This document shows positions 27,626-36,140 of a stretch of DNA of 64,000 nt, in pieces (positions within the stretch are counted from its first letter, which is position 1; every line of letters begins with the position of its first letter). The stretch lies in the NCBI RefSeq assembly GCF_904848585.1, contig NZ_CAJHCR010000010.1, positions 62,001 through 126,000 of the forward strand. Reading direction: 5' to 3'. The notes beneath the pieces were generated by a model that saw only the letters and a program-made list of their open reading frames with translations, had not been told where the DNA came from and made no database searches. A program made the position numbers and the translations under genes. This stretch comes from Paraburkholderia kirstenboschensis (lineage in GTDB: Bacteria > Pseudomonadota > Gammaproteobacteria > Burkholderiales > Burkholderiaceae).

Positions 27626-28549
27626 ATGACCGATCCGAGCTACGACGCACAAGCCGTGCGCATTTGGCTGCAAAGCCTGCAAACACAAATCGCGGACACG
27701 CTGGGCGCGTTCGACGGCAAGCCCTTCGCCACCGACGCATGGCAGCGCACGCCCGGCGAAAAGCTGCGTGGCGGCGGCTTCACGCGCATTCTCGAAGGCG
27801 GCAACTTCTTCGAGCGTGCCGGCATTGGCTTTTCCGACGTCGCGGGCGACGCGTTGCCGGGCTCCGCGAGCGCGGCGCGCCCACAACTGGCCGGGCGCGG
27901 CTTCGAGGCGATGGGTGTGTCTCTCGTGCTGCACCCGCACAATCCGCACTGCCCGACCGTGCATATGAACGTGCGCCTGCTCGTCGCGACCAAGCCTGGC
28001 GAAGAGCCGGTGTTCTGGTTCGGCGGCGGCATGGATCTGACGCCGTACTACGGCTACGAAGAAGACGCGCGGCATTTTCACCGCGTGTGCCGCGATGCGC
28101 TGGAGCCTTATGGCGCGGACCTGTACCCGAGTTTCAAGCGTTGGTGCGACGACTATTTCTTCCTGAAGCATAGGAACGAGCCGCGCGGCATCGGCGGGAT
28201 TTTTTTCGACGATTACTCGGCGCCGGGCTTCGATCAATCGTTCGCAATGCTCAGAAGCGTGGGCGAAGGGTTCCTCAAGGCGTACCTGCCGATCATCGAA
28301 AAGCGCCGCAACATTCCGTACGGCGAGGCCGAGCGCGATTTCCAGGCTTACCGGCGCGGACGCTACGTCGAGTTCAATCTGGTCTTCGACCGTGGCACAC
28401 TGTTTGGACTGCAGAGCGGCGGACGCACCGAATCGATTCTGATGTCGATGCCGCCTGTGGTGAACTGGCGCTACAACTGGCATCCGGAACCCGGCACGCC
28501 GGAAGCGCGCCTTTACACCGATTTTCTCGTGCCGCGCGACTGGCTGTGA
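27626..28549 (+). CDS. hemF: oxygen-dependent coproporphyrinogen III oxidase
   Basis: A 307-aa enzyme that decarboxylates coproporphyrinogen III to protoporphyrinogen IX using O2. Family blocks: RGGGFTRILEGG-type start (GEKLRGGGFTRILEGGNFFE), GVSLVLHPHNPHCPTVHMNV, WFGGGMDLTPYYGYEEDARH, RGIGGIFFDDY and YVEFNLVFDRGTLFGLQSGG. Start at ATG 27626 rather than the in-frame GTG at 27602. nadD follows at about 60 bp. The presence of hemF points to an aerobic lifestyle. Confidence 0.96.
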   Translation: MTDPSYDAQAVRIWLQSLQTQIADTLGAFDGKPFATDAWQRTPGEKLRGGGFTRILEGGNFFERAGIGFSDVAGDALPGSASAARPQLAGRGFEAMGVSLVLHPHNPHCPTVHMNVRLLVATKPGEEPVFWFGGGMDLTPYYGYEEDARHFHRVCRDALEPYGADLYPSFKRWCDDYFFLKHRNEPRGIGGIFFDDYSAPGFDQSFAMLRSVGEGFLKAYLPIIEKRRNIPYGEAERDFQAYRRGRYVEFNLVFDRGTLFGLQSGGRTESILMSMPPVVNWRYNWHPEPGTPEARLYTDFLVPRDWL

Positions 28550-28610
28550 GCGCTCTGGAACCCCGGAGAGGCGCACTGCCCCGCACCTGGCTACGACAAA
28601 GGATTTTCAC

Positions 28611-29327
28611 CTGAAGCCGAACGCTCATCCCGTTGCACTGCCTCGCCGGATCGGTTTGCTCGGCGGCACTTTCGATCCGATCCACGACGGCCACCTCGCG
28701 CTCGCGCGGCGTTTCGCCGACGTGCTGCAACTGACCGAGCTCGTGCTGTTGCCGGCCGGCCAGCCCTGGCAGAAAGCGGACGTGTCGCCGGCCGTGCATC
28801 GCCTCGCCATGACACGCGCGGCGGCCGGTCAACTCGTGCTGCCGGGAGCGACGGTGCGAGTCGCAACCGACGAAATCGAGCACGAAGGCCCGACCTACAC
28901 TGTCAACACGCTGCAACGCTGGCGCGAACGGGAAGGCGACGAGGCATCCATTGCATTGCTGATCGGCGCAGATCAACTAGTGCATCTCGATACATGGCGC
29001 GACTGGCGGCGCCTGTTCGACTTCGCGCACATCTGCGCGGCCACGCGGCCCGGTTTCGATCTCGCGTCGATTCCGCCCGCGGTCGCGAAAGAAATCGACG
29101 CGCGCCGCGCCAGCGCCGACGTTCTGCAAGCCACGCCTTGCGGCCACTTGCTGATCGATACCACGCTTGCGTTCAACGTCTCGGCCACCGACATTCGCGC
29201 GCATCTGCGTGAACAGGTGAGCCAGCGGCTTGCCCATGTGGGCGGCGAACAGCAGGGTGAGGCCGCAAGCCACGTCCCCACTGCGGTGTGGGACTACATT
29301 CTTCAACATCATTTGTACCACCGGTAA
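28611..29327 (+). CDS. nadD: nicotinate-nucleotide adenylyltransferase, probable CTG start
   Basis: Nucleotidyltransferase that adenylates nicotinate mononucleotide in NAD synthesis. It contains GGTFDPIHDGHLALA (the GxFxPxHxGH class motif), LPAGQPWQK, and near the C-terminus FNVSATDIRAHLR, the second nucleotide motif (SxTxxR). Start choice matters: the nearest TTG (28656) would remove the first beta strand (RIGLL). No ATG, GTG or TTG lies between that strand and the upstream ribosome site. A CTG at 28611 has AAAGGA ending 7 bp before it, giving 238 aa. I therefore propose initiation at CTG. It begins the nadD-rsfS-rlmH cluster. Confidence 0.88.
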   Translation: MKPNAHPVALPRRIGLLGGTFDPIHDGHLALARRFADVLQLTELVLLPAGQPWQKADVSPAVHRLAMTRAAAGQLVLPGATVRVATDEIEHEGPTYTVNTLQRWREREGDEASIALLIGADQLVHLDTWRDWRRLFDFAHICAATRPGFDLASIPPAVAKEIDARRASADVLQATPCGHLLIDTTLAFNVSATDIRAHLREQVSQRLAHVGGEQQGEAASHVPTAVWDYILQHHLYHR

Positions 29328-29331
29328 ATCC

Positions 29332-29787
29332 ATGGATATTCGCAAACTGCAACGCGTGATAGTCGACGCTCTCGAAGACGTCAAAGCGCAAGACATCAAG
29401 GTGTTCAACACCAGCCACCTGACCGCGCTGTTCGATCGTGTGATCGTCGCGAGCGGCACCTCCAACCGGCAAACCAAGGCACTCGCCTCGAGCGTGCGCG
29501 AGAACGTCAAGGAAGCCGGCGGCGACATCGTCAGCACCGAGGGCGAGGACATCGGCGAATGGGTGCTGGTCGATTGCGGCGACGCGATCGTCCACATCCT
29601 GCAACCGGCGCTGCGCCAGTACTACAACCTCGAGGAAATCTGGGGCGACAAGCCGGTCCGCATCAAGCTCTCTACGCCTGATCCGTTCGGCGGCGCGCGT
29701 TCGAGCGAGCCCGACGAGGACGAAGAAGACGAAGAGGCGCCGGCTGTGAAGAAGCCCGCGCGCAAGACGGCCGCGCGCCGGAAGTGA
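29332..29787 (+). CDS. rsfS: ribosome silencing factor RsfS
   Basis: A 151-aa RsfS/YbeB protein. It binds L14 on the large ribosomal subunit and blocks subunit joining in starvation. Family residues: VIVDALEDVKAQDIKVFNT, FDRVIVASGTSNRQTKALAS, and GEWVLVDCGDAIVHILQP ending in YYNLEEIW. After residue 118 there is an acidic then basic tail (EPDEDEEDEE, then KKPARKTAARRK), an extension compared with the 105-residue E. coli protein. It starts 5 bp after nadD. Confidence 0.94.
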   Translation: MDIRKLQRVIVDALEDVKAQDIKVFNTSHLTALFDRVIVASGTSNRQTKALASSVRENVKEAGGDIVSTEGEDIGEWVLVDCGDAIVHILQPALRQYYNLEEIWGDKPVRIKLSTPDPFGGARSSEPDEDEEDEEAPAVKKPARKTAARRK

Positions 29788-29853
29788 GCGGGCTTTGACC
29801 GCTCGCTTGAACCGCCTCCAGATGGAACTGCGCGAGCGGCGCTCCCAGGCATC

Positions 29854-30324
29854 ATGAAACTGCACATCCTCGCCGTCGGCCACAAGATGCCCGACTGGAT
29901 CGCTGTCGGCTTCGACGAATACGCGAAGCGCATGCCGCCTGAGCTGCGTATCGAACTGCGCGAAATCAAGCCCGAGCAGCGTTCGTCGGGCCGTCCGGCG
30001 GAGAGCGTAATGGCCGCCGAGCGAGTGAAGATCGAAGCCGCGTTGCCCAAAAACGCGCGCATCGTCGCGCTCGATGAACGCGGCAAAGACTGGACCACCA
30101 TGCAACTTGCCGGCGCCCTGCCCGGCTGGCAGCAGGACGGACGCGACGTCGCGTTTCTGATCGGCGGTGCCGACGGGCTCGATCCCGAACTGAAGACGCG
30201 TGCCGACATGATGCTGCGCGTCTCGAGCCTCACGTTGCCGCACGCGATGGTACGTGTGCTGCTCGCCGAACAGCTTTACCGCGCGTGGACCATCACGCAG
30301 AATCATCCGTATCATCGCGCGTGA
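29854..30324 (+). CDS. rlmH: 23S rRNA pseudouridine-1915 N3-methyltransferase RlmH
   Basis: A 156-aa SPOUT-class methyltransferase (formerly YbeA). It methylates pseudouridine 1915 of 23S rRNA on assembled ribosomes. Motifs: LHILAVGHKMPDWI at the N-terminus, LDERGKDWTTMQLA, the SAM-knot FLIGGADGLDPELKTRAD and the C-terminal LPHAMVRVLLAEQLYRAWTI then HPYHRA. Full length, with the standard nadD-rsfS-rlmH order. Confidence 0.96.
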   Translation: MKLHILAVGHKMPDWIAVGFDEYAKRMPPELRIELREIKPEQRSSGRPAESVMAAERVKIEAALPKNARIVALDERGKDWTTMQLAGALPGWQQDGRDVAFLIGGADGLDPELKTRADMMLRVSSLTLPHAMVRVLLAEQLYRAWTITQNHPYHRA

Positions 30325-30688
30325 GTTAGATTGATCGAGACGCCAGGCGTTTCGAGTCCCGTTGTTCCTGACGCGGGACGTTGTGGAAGTAATCGCCGGC
30401 AATTGCCATAGTTCTTCATTACGCTGTTGACGCGCGCCCGTGGCCTGGCGCCCCTAGCCGGGCGCTCTTGGCCCGGCGCTCCTGGTCGGGCGTCCCCATG
30501 CTGGCCGCGCGCGTCGCGTTTGTCATAGCGCGGCGCGTCAGGGCGCGGTGCGGGCTGCGGCTCGGCGTGCGCGCGCGCGCGCGCGCGTCGGCAGGATAGA
30601 TCGCCGGCATGCACCCGCAAAGCTCGTTCGGCGCAAAATCGACACCCTCATCGCGCGCTCACATAATCCGTTTGTTCGAGACATTTTC
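30325..30688 (+). other. rlmH-maf intergenic region with GC-rich repeats
   Basis: No gene is supported. From about 30434 to 30500 there are roughly four degenerate 14-16-bp units of the type CGGGCGCTCTTGGCC. At 30565-30588 a 24-bp alternating purine/pyrimidine run, nearly all CG, occurs. Confidence 0.7.
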
Positions 30689-31318
30689 ATGCCAACGTCC
30701 GCCGCTTCGCTGCATCCATTCGTGTATCTCGCGTCGCAAAGTCCGCGCCGTCAGGAGTTGCTGCAACAGATCGGCGTGCGCTTCGAACTGCTGCTGCCGC
30801 GCCCCGATGAAGACGCCGAAGCGCTCGAAGCCGAATTGCCCGGCGAGCGCGCCCACGACTATGTGCAACGTGTCTGCGTGGCGAAAGCGCGGGCCGCGCG
30901 CGCCCGGCTCGTGGCCGGCAACCACGTCGCGCGACCTATTCTGGTTGCGGATACAACCGTCACCGTCGACGATGCGATTCTCGGCAAGCCGCTTGACGCC
31001 GACGATGCCCAAGCCATGCTCGCGCGCCTGTCTGGCCGCGATCACGAAGTGCTGACCGCCGTGGCGGTAGTCGATGCTTACGGCGAGTTACTGCCCGCCG
31101 CGCTCTCCACATCGAAAGTGCGCTTTGCTGCGTTGCATCGAGACACGATTCACCGCTATGTAGCGAGCGGCGAGCCGCTCGGCAAGGCGGGAGCGTACGG
31201 CGTGCAGGGGCGCGCCGCGGAGTTTATCGAGCATATCGACGGGTCCTATTCAGGTATCATGGGTTTGCCGCTTTTTGAAACCGCTGCCCTCCTGCGTGCA
31301 GCGCGCATCGACTTCTAG
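30689..31318 (+). CDS. maf: Maf/YhdE-family nucleotide pyrophosphatase
   Basis: A 209-aa Maf protein. It has the N-terminal SQSPRRQELL (SxSPRR) substrate loop, the catalytic-Asp segment PILVADTTVTVDDAILGKP and the C-terminal GKAGAYGVQGRAAEFIEHIDGSYSGIMGLPL. The TTVT/KAGAYG pattern is of the dTTP/UTP-pyrophosphatase type. Maf proteins hydrolyse nucleoside triphosphates, including modified ones, and can affect septation. Start at ATG 30689, just before MPTSAASLHPFVYLASQSPRR-like sequence. rng follows by 9 bp. Confidence 0.93.
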   Translation: MPTSAASLHPFVYLASQSPRRQELLQQIGVRFELLLPRPDEDAEALEAELPGERAHDYVQRVCVAKARAARARLVAGNHVARPILVADTTVTVDDAILGKPLDADDAQAMLARLSGRDHEVLTAVAVVDAYGELLPAALSTSKVRFAALHRDTIHRYVASGEPLGKAGAYGVQGRAAEFIEHIDGSYSGIMGLPLFETAALLRAARIDF

Positions 31319-31327
31319 AACAACACC

Positions 31328-32797
31328 ATGAATGAAGAAATCCTGATCAATGTCACGCCGCAGGAAACGCGCGTCGCGCTCGTCCAGCAAGGCGCCGTCC
31401 AGGAACTTCACGTCGAACGAACGCTGTCGCGGGGCCGCGTCGGCAACGTCTATCTCGGCAAAGTCGTGCGCGTGTTGCCGGGCATGCAATCCGCGTTTAT
31501 CGACATCGGTCTGGAGCGCGCCGCATTTTTGCACGTAGCCGATATCTGGCACCCGCGCATTGCCGGCGAGCCGCAACATCAGACGCCGCATCAGCCGATT
31601 GAAAAGATCGTGTTCGAAGGTCAGACGCTGATGGTCCAGGTGGTGAAGGATCCGATCGGGACCAAGGGCGCACGGCTTTCCACGCAAGTGAGCATTGCCG
31701 GGCGCACGCTCGTGTATCTGCCGCAAGAGCCGCATATCGGCATCTCGCAGAAGATCGAAAGCGAAGCCGAGCGCGAAGCCGTGCGCGCACGTTTGACCGC
31801 CGTGTTGCCCGCCGACGAGAAAGGCGGCTACATCGTGCGCACCATCGCCGAAGATGCGACGAGCGAAGAACTGGCCGCCGACGTCGCATATCTGCGCAAG
31901 ACATGGGCGACGATTCTGTCGCAAGGCCAGCGCATGCCGCCCACGAGCCTGCTCTATCAGGATCTGAATCTCGCGCAACGCGTGCTACGCGATTTCGTCA
32001 ACGATGAAACGTCGCGCATTCAGGTCGACTCGCGCGAGACGTATCAGATGCTGGCCGATTTCGCGGCGGAGTTCACGCCGGCGGTGTCCGCGAAGCTGCA
32101 TCACTACACGGGCGAGCGGCCGCTTTTCGATCTGTACAACATCGAGGCGGAAATCCAGCGCGCGTTGTCGCGCCGCGTGGATCTGAAGTCGGGCGGCTAT
32201 CTGGTGATCGACCAGACCGAAGCAATGACCACCATCGACGTGAATACGGGCGGCTACGTCGGCGCGCGCAATTTCGACGACACCATCTTCAAGACGAACC
32301 TGGAAGCGGCGCATACCATTGCGCGGCAATTGCGGTTGCGCAATCTGGGCGGCGTGATCATCATCGATTTCATCGATATGGAAAACGTCGAGCATCGCGA
32401 TCAGGTGCTGGGCGAATTGAAGAAGGCGTTGTCGCGCGACCGCACACGCGTGACCGTGAATGGTTTCTCGCAACTAGGGCTGGTTGAGATGACACGCAAG
32501 CGCACGCGCGAATCGCTCGCGCACGTGCTGTGCGAGCCGTGCCCGGTTTGCCAGGGCAAAGGCCAGGTGAAAACGCCGCGTACCGTTTGCTACGACGTGC
32601 TGCGCGAGATTCTGCGCGAGTCGCGACAGTTCAATCCGCGCGAGTTCCGCGTGGTCGCGTCGCAACAGGTGATCGATCTGTTTCTCGAAGAAGAGTCCCA
32701 GCATCTGGCAATGTTGATTGATTTTATCGGCAAGCCGGTGTCGTTGCAGGTGGAGTCGAATTTGAGTCAGGAGCAGTACGATATAGTCTTGATGTAG
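31328..32797 (+). CDS. rng: ribonuclease G
   Basis: A 489-aa RNase E/G family endonuclease that matures the 5' end of 16S rRNA and degrades some mRNAs. The N-terminal MNEEILINVTPQETRVALV is typical of RNase G. The S1 domain follows (GNVYLGKVVRVLPGMQSAFID), then the DNase-I-like catalytic part with IDVNTGGYVGARNFDDTIF (metal-binding Asp) and GGVIIIDFIDMENVEHR. CEPCPVCQGKG gives the zinc-link cysteines. It lacks the long RNase E scaffold tail. It begins 9 bp after maf. Confidence 0.96.
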   Translation: MNEEILINVTPQETRVALVQQGAVQELHVERTLSRGRVGNVYLGKVVRVLPGMQSAFIDIGLERAAFLHVADIWHPRIAGEPQHQTPHQPIEKIVFEGQTLMVQVVKDPIGTKGARLSTQVSIAGRTLVYLPQEPHIGISQKIESEAEREAVRARLTAVLPADEKGGYIVRTIAEDATSEELAADVAYLRKTWATILSQGQRMPPTSLLYQDLNLAQRVLRDFVNDETSRIQVDSRETYQMLADFAAEFTPAVSAKLHHYTGERPLFDLYNIEAEIQRALSRRVDLKSGGYLVIDQTEAMTTIDVNTGGYVGARNFDDTIFKTNLEAAHTIARQLRLRNLGGVIIIDFIDMENVEHRDQVLGELKKALSRDRTRVTVNGFSQLGLVEMTRKRTRESLAHVLCEPCPVCQGKGQVKTPRTVCYDVLREILRESRQFNPREFRVVASQQVIDLFLEEESQHLAMLIDFIGKPVSLQVESNLSQEQYDIVLM

Positions 32798-33231
32798 TGG
32801 CTGACTGCTGTGTGGCGGGCGCCCTCGTCGATCTGCTCGCCGTGCGGCGTGTATCTCGGCACGGTGCCAACCGACGAGGCCGGTCTTAAGCGAGCGGTCC
32901 TCTATTGCTGCGATGCGCCCGCCAACGCTACTGCGTACCTGCTCAGCGCCGCTGGCCGCATGCAACTTCTATCCGCGCCGGCGAGCCTTGGCTATGCAAG
33001 CGGCCTCGCGGGAAACCAATCTGCAGATTTTCGCGACCTTGAGCCGATCTCGCATCGGTTATTGGAATCGCCGCGGCGGAGTGCGGTACTCAATCAGTAA
33101 CTGGTGCTGCGAGAGGTACTCGAATTGATGGCCCGCACTGACGATCGGCTGGCCGCCATTCACGGCGCCCATGACCGGAGTTGAAGACACGCGGCGCCGG
33201 TCCGGACGGATCAGCAAACACTGCCGCCACC
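32798..33231. other. gap between convergent rng and EAL-protein genes
   Basis: 434 bp between convergent genes. Short open frames occur on both strands but none has a ribosome site with recognisable protein similarity. No clear intrinsic terminator was found. Confidence 0.5.
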
Positions 33232-34959
33232 CTAATCGTGGACGGCACGCATTCCATCAGCGCCACGCGCGCCCGACGGACTCAACAAACTCCCCAACCC
33301 CGACGCCGTCACCGGCCGCGAAAACCAGAACCCTTGCGCCTCGTCGCAACCAAGCGCCTGCAACTGCGCCGCCTGCTCGGGTGTTTCCACGCCCTCCGCC
33401 GTGACGCGCAGCCCGAGCGCGTGCGCCATCGCCACGATCGCGCCGACGAGCGCGTGGCATTGCGGATCCGTGCCCATTCGCGTGACGAAAGACCGGTCGA
33501 TCTTCAGGCGATTCAACGGAAACCGCGTCAAATACGCGAGACTCGAATAGCCTGTTCCGAAGTCGTCGACGGCAATCTCCACGCCGAGTTCGCGCAGCGC
33601 GTGGAGCGTTTGCAGCGTCTGCTCAGTGTCGCCCAGCAACACACCTTCGGTGATCTCCACTTCCAGATAGGACGGAGCGAGCGCGGCACTGTCGAGCGCC
33701 CCGCGAATGGTCTCGAAGAGGTCGTGCCGCTGGAACTGCTGCGGCGACACATTGACCGCGACGCGCGGCAGGTTGCCGGTGAGGCGAAGGAGTTTGCCCG
33801 CGTCGCGACACGCCGTGCGGATCACCCATTCGCCGATCTGCTCGATCAACCCTGACTCTTCGGCGACCGGCACGAATTCGGCCGGACTGATCATGCCGCG
33901 CTGCGGATGATTCCAGCGCAGCAGCGCTTCGACTTGCGCAATGCGGCCAGTGGCAAGCGTCACCTGCGGCTGGTAGACGAGATGCAATTGCTGGCGTTCC
34001 AACGCTTCACGCAACATGGTCTCGATCTGGAAGCGGCGCGCGGCCTGCCCTTCGAGCGCGGTCGAAAATCGCCGGACCGCGTTGCCGTTGACCGCCGCTG
34101 CCGCCGAGAGCGCGACGCCAGCGCGGCGCATCAACGTCGGCGCATCGCCGCCGTCGTCCGGATACGCGACGATGCCGATGCTCGCCGCGATGTTCAGCGC
34201 CGTTCCGCCATAGTCGATCGGCTCGGCAATGCGGCTAAGCGCCTCGGCAGCGAACGAATCGGCAGCGGGGCCGGTCTCGTTGATCAGCAATGCGAACTGC
34301 GTGCCGCCGATCGAGGCGATCGTGCCGTCGTTCGGAAAGAGGCCGCGCAACCGCTCACCGACGATCTGCAATACGAGCTCGGCCGCGTGCAGACCGAGCG
34401 CGTCGCGGAGTTTGCGCAAGTGATCGAGCTCGGCGATTAACACGGTAAAGCCGCTCGTGTGGCGTTCGCAGCGTGCGATCGTCAACTCGAGGCGCTCGGT
34501 GAAAAGCGTCTGATTGGGCAGACGCGTCACGCCGTCGTGATGAGAGACATACCAGAGGCGCGCGTCCGATTGAGCATAGCGCGTCATGTCGACGACTACG
34601 CCGATGTAACGCGCCTCGCTGGCATCACACGCCGCTTCACCGGAAAGCGGAGAGAGCGCGAGCACCACCCGCACCGGCGTGCCGCTGCGTCGCAGATAAG
34701 TCCACTCACTCTCGTAGCGTGCGCCTATCGCGGCCAATATCGGCAATTCGGCGCGGCGTCTCGCGAGCTCGGCCGGATCGTGCAGCGATTCGAAGCTGCG
34801 CCGGCCGACCAGTTCATTGGCGGTCATCCCCGTCAGTTTTTCGAATGCCGCGTTGACGTGCTCGAACGTGCCTTGCGCATTGCAAATGAACATGCCGAAT
34901 GGGGCCGCTGCGAGAGCGGCGTCGCGCGCATGCACTGAGGGATGAGACGGGTCTTGCAT
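33232..34959 (-). CDS. PAS-GGDEF-EAL protein with degenerate GGDEF (c-di-GMP phosphodiesterase)
   Basis: A 575-aa protein without TM segments. Residues about 10-135 form a PAS domain (FGMFICNAQGTFEHVNAAF). The GGDEF-like domain has the signature loop changed to GGTQF, so cyclase activity is unlikely. The EAL domain looks catalytically complete: EALLRW, NVSPQQF, EITEGVL, DDFGTGYSSLAYL, LKIDRSFV and EGVET. It is predicted to hydrolyse c-di-GMP in the cytoplasm, with PAS and the inactive GGDEF domain as sensors. Start at ATG 34959. It lies 49 bp downstream of the methionine sulfoxide reductase gene on the same strand. Confidence 0.9.
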   Translation of the reverse strand: MQDPSHPSVHARDAALAAAPFGMFICNAQGTFEHVNAAFEKLTGMTANELVGRRSFESLHDPAELARRRAELPILAAIGARYESEWTYLRRSGTPVRVVLALSPLSGEAACDASEARYIGVVVDMTRYAQSDARLWYVSHHDGVTRLPNQTLFTERLELTIARCERHTSGFTVLIAELDHLRKLRDALGLHAAELVLQIVGERLRGLFPNDGTIASIGGTQFALLINETGPAADSFAAEALSRIAEPIDYGGTALNIAASIGIVAYPDDGGDAPTLMRRAGVALSAAAAVNGNAVRRFSTALEGQAARRFQIETMLREALERQQLHLVYQPQVTLATGRIAQVEALLRWNHPQRGMISPAEFVPVAEESGLIEQIGEWVIRTACRDAGKLLRLTGNLPRVAVNVSPQQFQRHDLFETIRGALDSAALAPSYLEVEITEGVLLGDTEQTLQTLHALRELGVEIAVDDFGTGYSSLAYLTRFPLNRLKIDRSFVTRMGTDPQCHALVGAIVAMAHALGLRVTAEGVETPEQAAQLQALGCDEAQGFWFSRPVTASGLGSLLSPSGARGADGMRAVHD

Positions 34960-35008
34960 CGCGCGGGCCTTGTATTTTTCTGACGATGACTGAGACCGCG
35001 TGCGGCGG

Positions 35009-35509
35009 TTAGGGCGCGCGCGGCAGCGCTGCTTCGACAAACACCGCACAGAGTGCTTGCATGCCCTTTGCGTCGTACTCGTCGAAGCGCGCGACAAGCG
35101 GGCTGTCCACATCCCATACGCCGATCAGCGTGCCGTCGGGTGCGACGAGCGGCACGACGATTTCCGATTGCGACGCGGAATCGCAAGCGATATGGCCGGG
35201 AAACTCGTGGACGTCACGTACGACCTGCGTCTCACGCGTTTGCGCAGCCGTGCCGCAGACGCCTTTGCCGAGCGCGACGCGCACGCACGCCGGCTTTCCC
35301 TGAAACGGGCCGACCACGAGTTCGCGGCCGTCGTAAAAGTAAAACCCGGCCCAGTTCAGATCGCTCAGCGAATGAAATACGAACGATGAGAAATTCGCGG
35401 CGTTGGCGATCCAGTCGGTTTCGTCGGCGAGGAGCGCGCGCGCCTGCGCGACGAGTTCTTCGTAATGCGTGGCCTTGGGCAGTTGCGAGGCGGAGGAAAC
35501 TTCGAACAT
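35009..35509 (-). CDS. msrC: free methionine-(R)-sulfoxide reductase (GAF domain)
   Basis: A 166-aa single GAF-domain protein of the fRMsr/YebR family, which reduces free methionine-R-sulfoxide through a cysteine relay. Three family cysteines are present: KPACVRV, GKGVCGTAA and HIACDSAS. NWAGFYFYDG, LVVGPFQGK and IGVWDVDSPLVARF are further matches. Start at ATG 35509 (MFEVSSASQ); an in-frame start 57 bp upstream is less likely. Cytoplasmic antioxidant role; possibly cotranscribed with the EAL gene. Confidence 0.92.
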   Translation of the reverse strand: MFEVSSASQLPKATHYEELVAQARALLADETDWIANAANFSSFVFHSLSDLNWAGFYFYDGRELVVGPFQGKPACVRVALGKGVCGTAAQTRETQVVRDVHEFPGHIACDSASQSEIVVPLVAPDGTLIGVWDVDSPLVARFDEYDAKGMQALCAVFVEAALPRAP

Positions 35510-35596
35510 GACGGGTCCGTGATAAAAGCGGAAAGTGAGGCAACCAGGCGGCCCAGTGTAAAGCAAGCGGCGCTCCGCTTCACTGGAGTGCGGCCA

Positions 35597-36022
35597 CTAC
35601 GACTCGATACCGACGATCACACTCGATGCCTTGAAGATCGCCGTCGCCGCTTTGCCTGCCGCGAGGCCCAGGCGCTCGGCACTCTCGTTGGTCACGACCG
35701 CGGCGATCTGCGCGCCGCCCGCGCCGATGATCACCTCCGAATTGACCGCGCCTTTCGTTACTGCCGTCACGGTCCCCGGGATGCAGTTGCGCGCCGACAC
35801 CTGATTCTTCGCTACGTCGACCATCACGATAATCGAAGACGCCTTCACCAGCGCGAAGGCTTTCTTGCCTGCGGCGAGACCAAGCGCCGTTGCGCTGCCG
35901 TGCGTGATGATCGCGACGATTTCGAGTCCGTCAGCGGTGCGCAGCGTGACTTCGTCGTTTACGGCGCCGTGCGTGACTGTTATCACTTCGCCGGCAAACT
36001 GGTTGCGTGCGCTCGTTTGCAT
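35597..36022 (-). CDS. molbindin-like protein with two Mop/TOBE domains
   Basis: A 141-aa protein built of two tandem Mop domains: residues about 3-70 (SARNQFAGEVITVTHGAVND) and 75-141 (SARNCIPGTVTAVTKGAVNS), each with the (S)ARNxxxGxVxxVxxGAVNxEV core. Such di-Mop proteins bind molybdate or tungstate oligomerically in the cytoplasm for storage or homeostasis. It is divergent from the NlpC/P60 gene across a 118-bp gap. No mod transporter genes are nearby. Confidence 0.92.
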   Translation of the reverse strand: MQTSARNQFAGEVITVTHGAVNDEVTLRTADGLEIVAIITHGSATALGLAAGKKAFALVKASSIIVMVDVAKNQVSARNCIPGTVTAVTKGAVNSEVIIGAGGAQIAAVVTNESAERLGLAAGKAATAIFKASSVIVGIES

Positions 36023-36140
36023 GTCGTGCTCCTTTGGTTCAACGCGCGAGGCGTCGAATGCGTTCGTTTGCTAATCGATCAAGTGTAATGGAACGCGCGA
36101 CGCCGTATCATCGTGCCCTTGGACTTACTTTGCCGAACTC

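Noticed and set aside
32810..33172. Short frames after rng on both strands
   Set aside because: None has a supported start or recognisable similarity; treated as non-coding.
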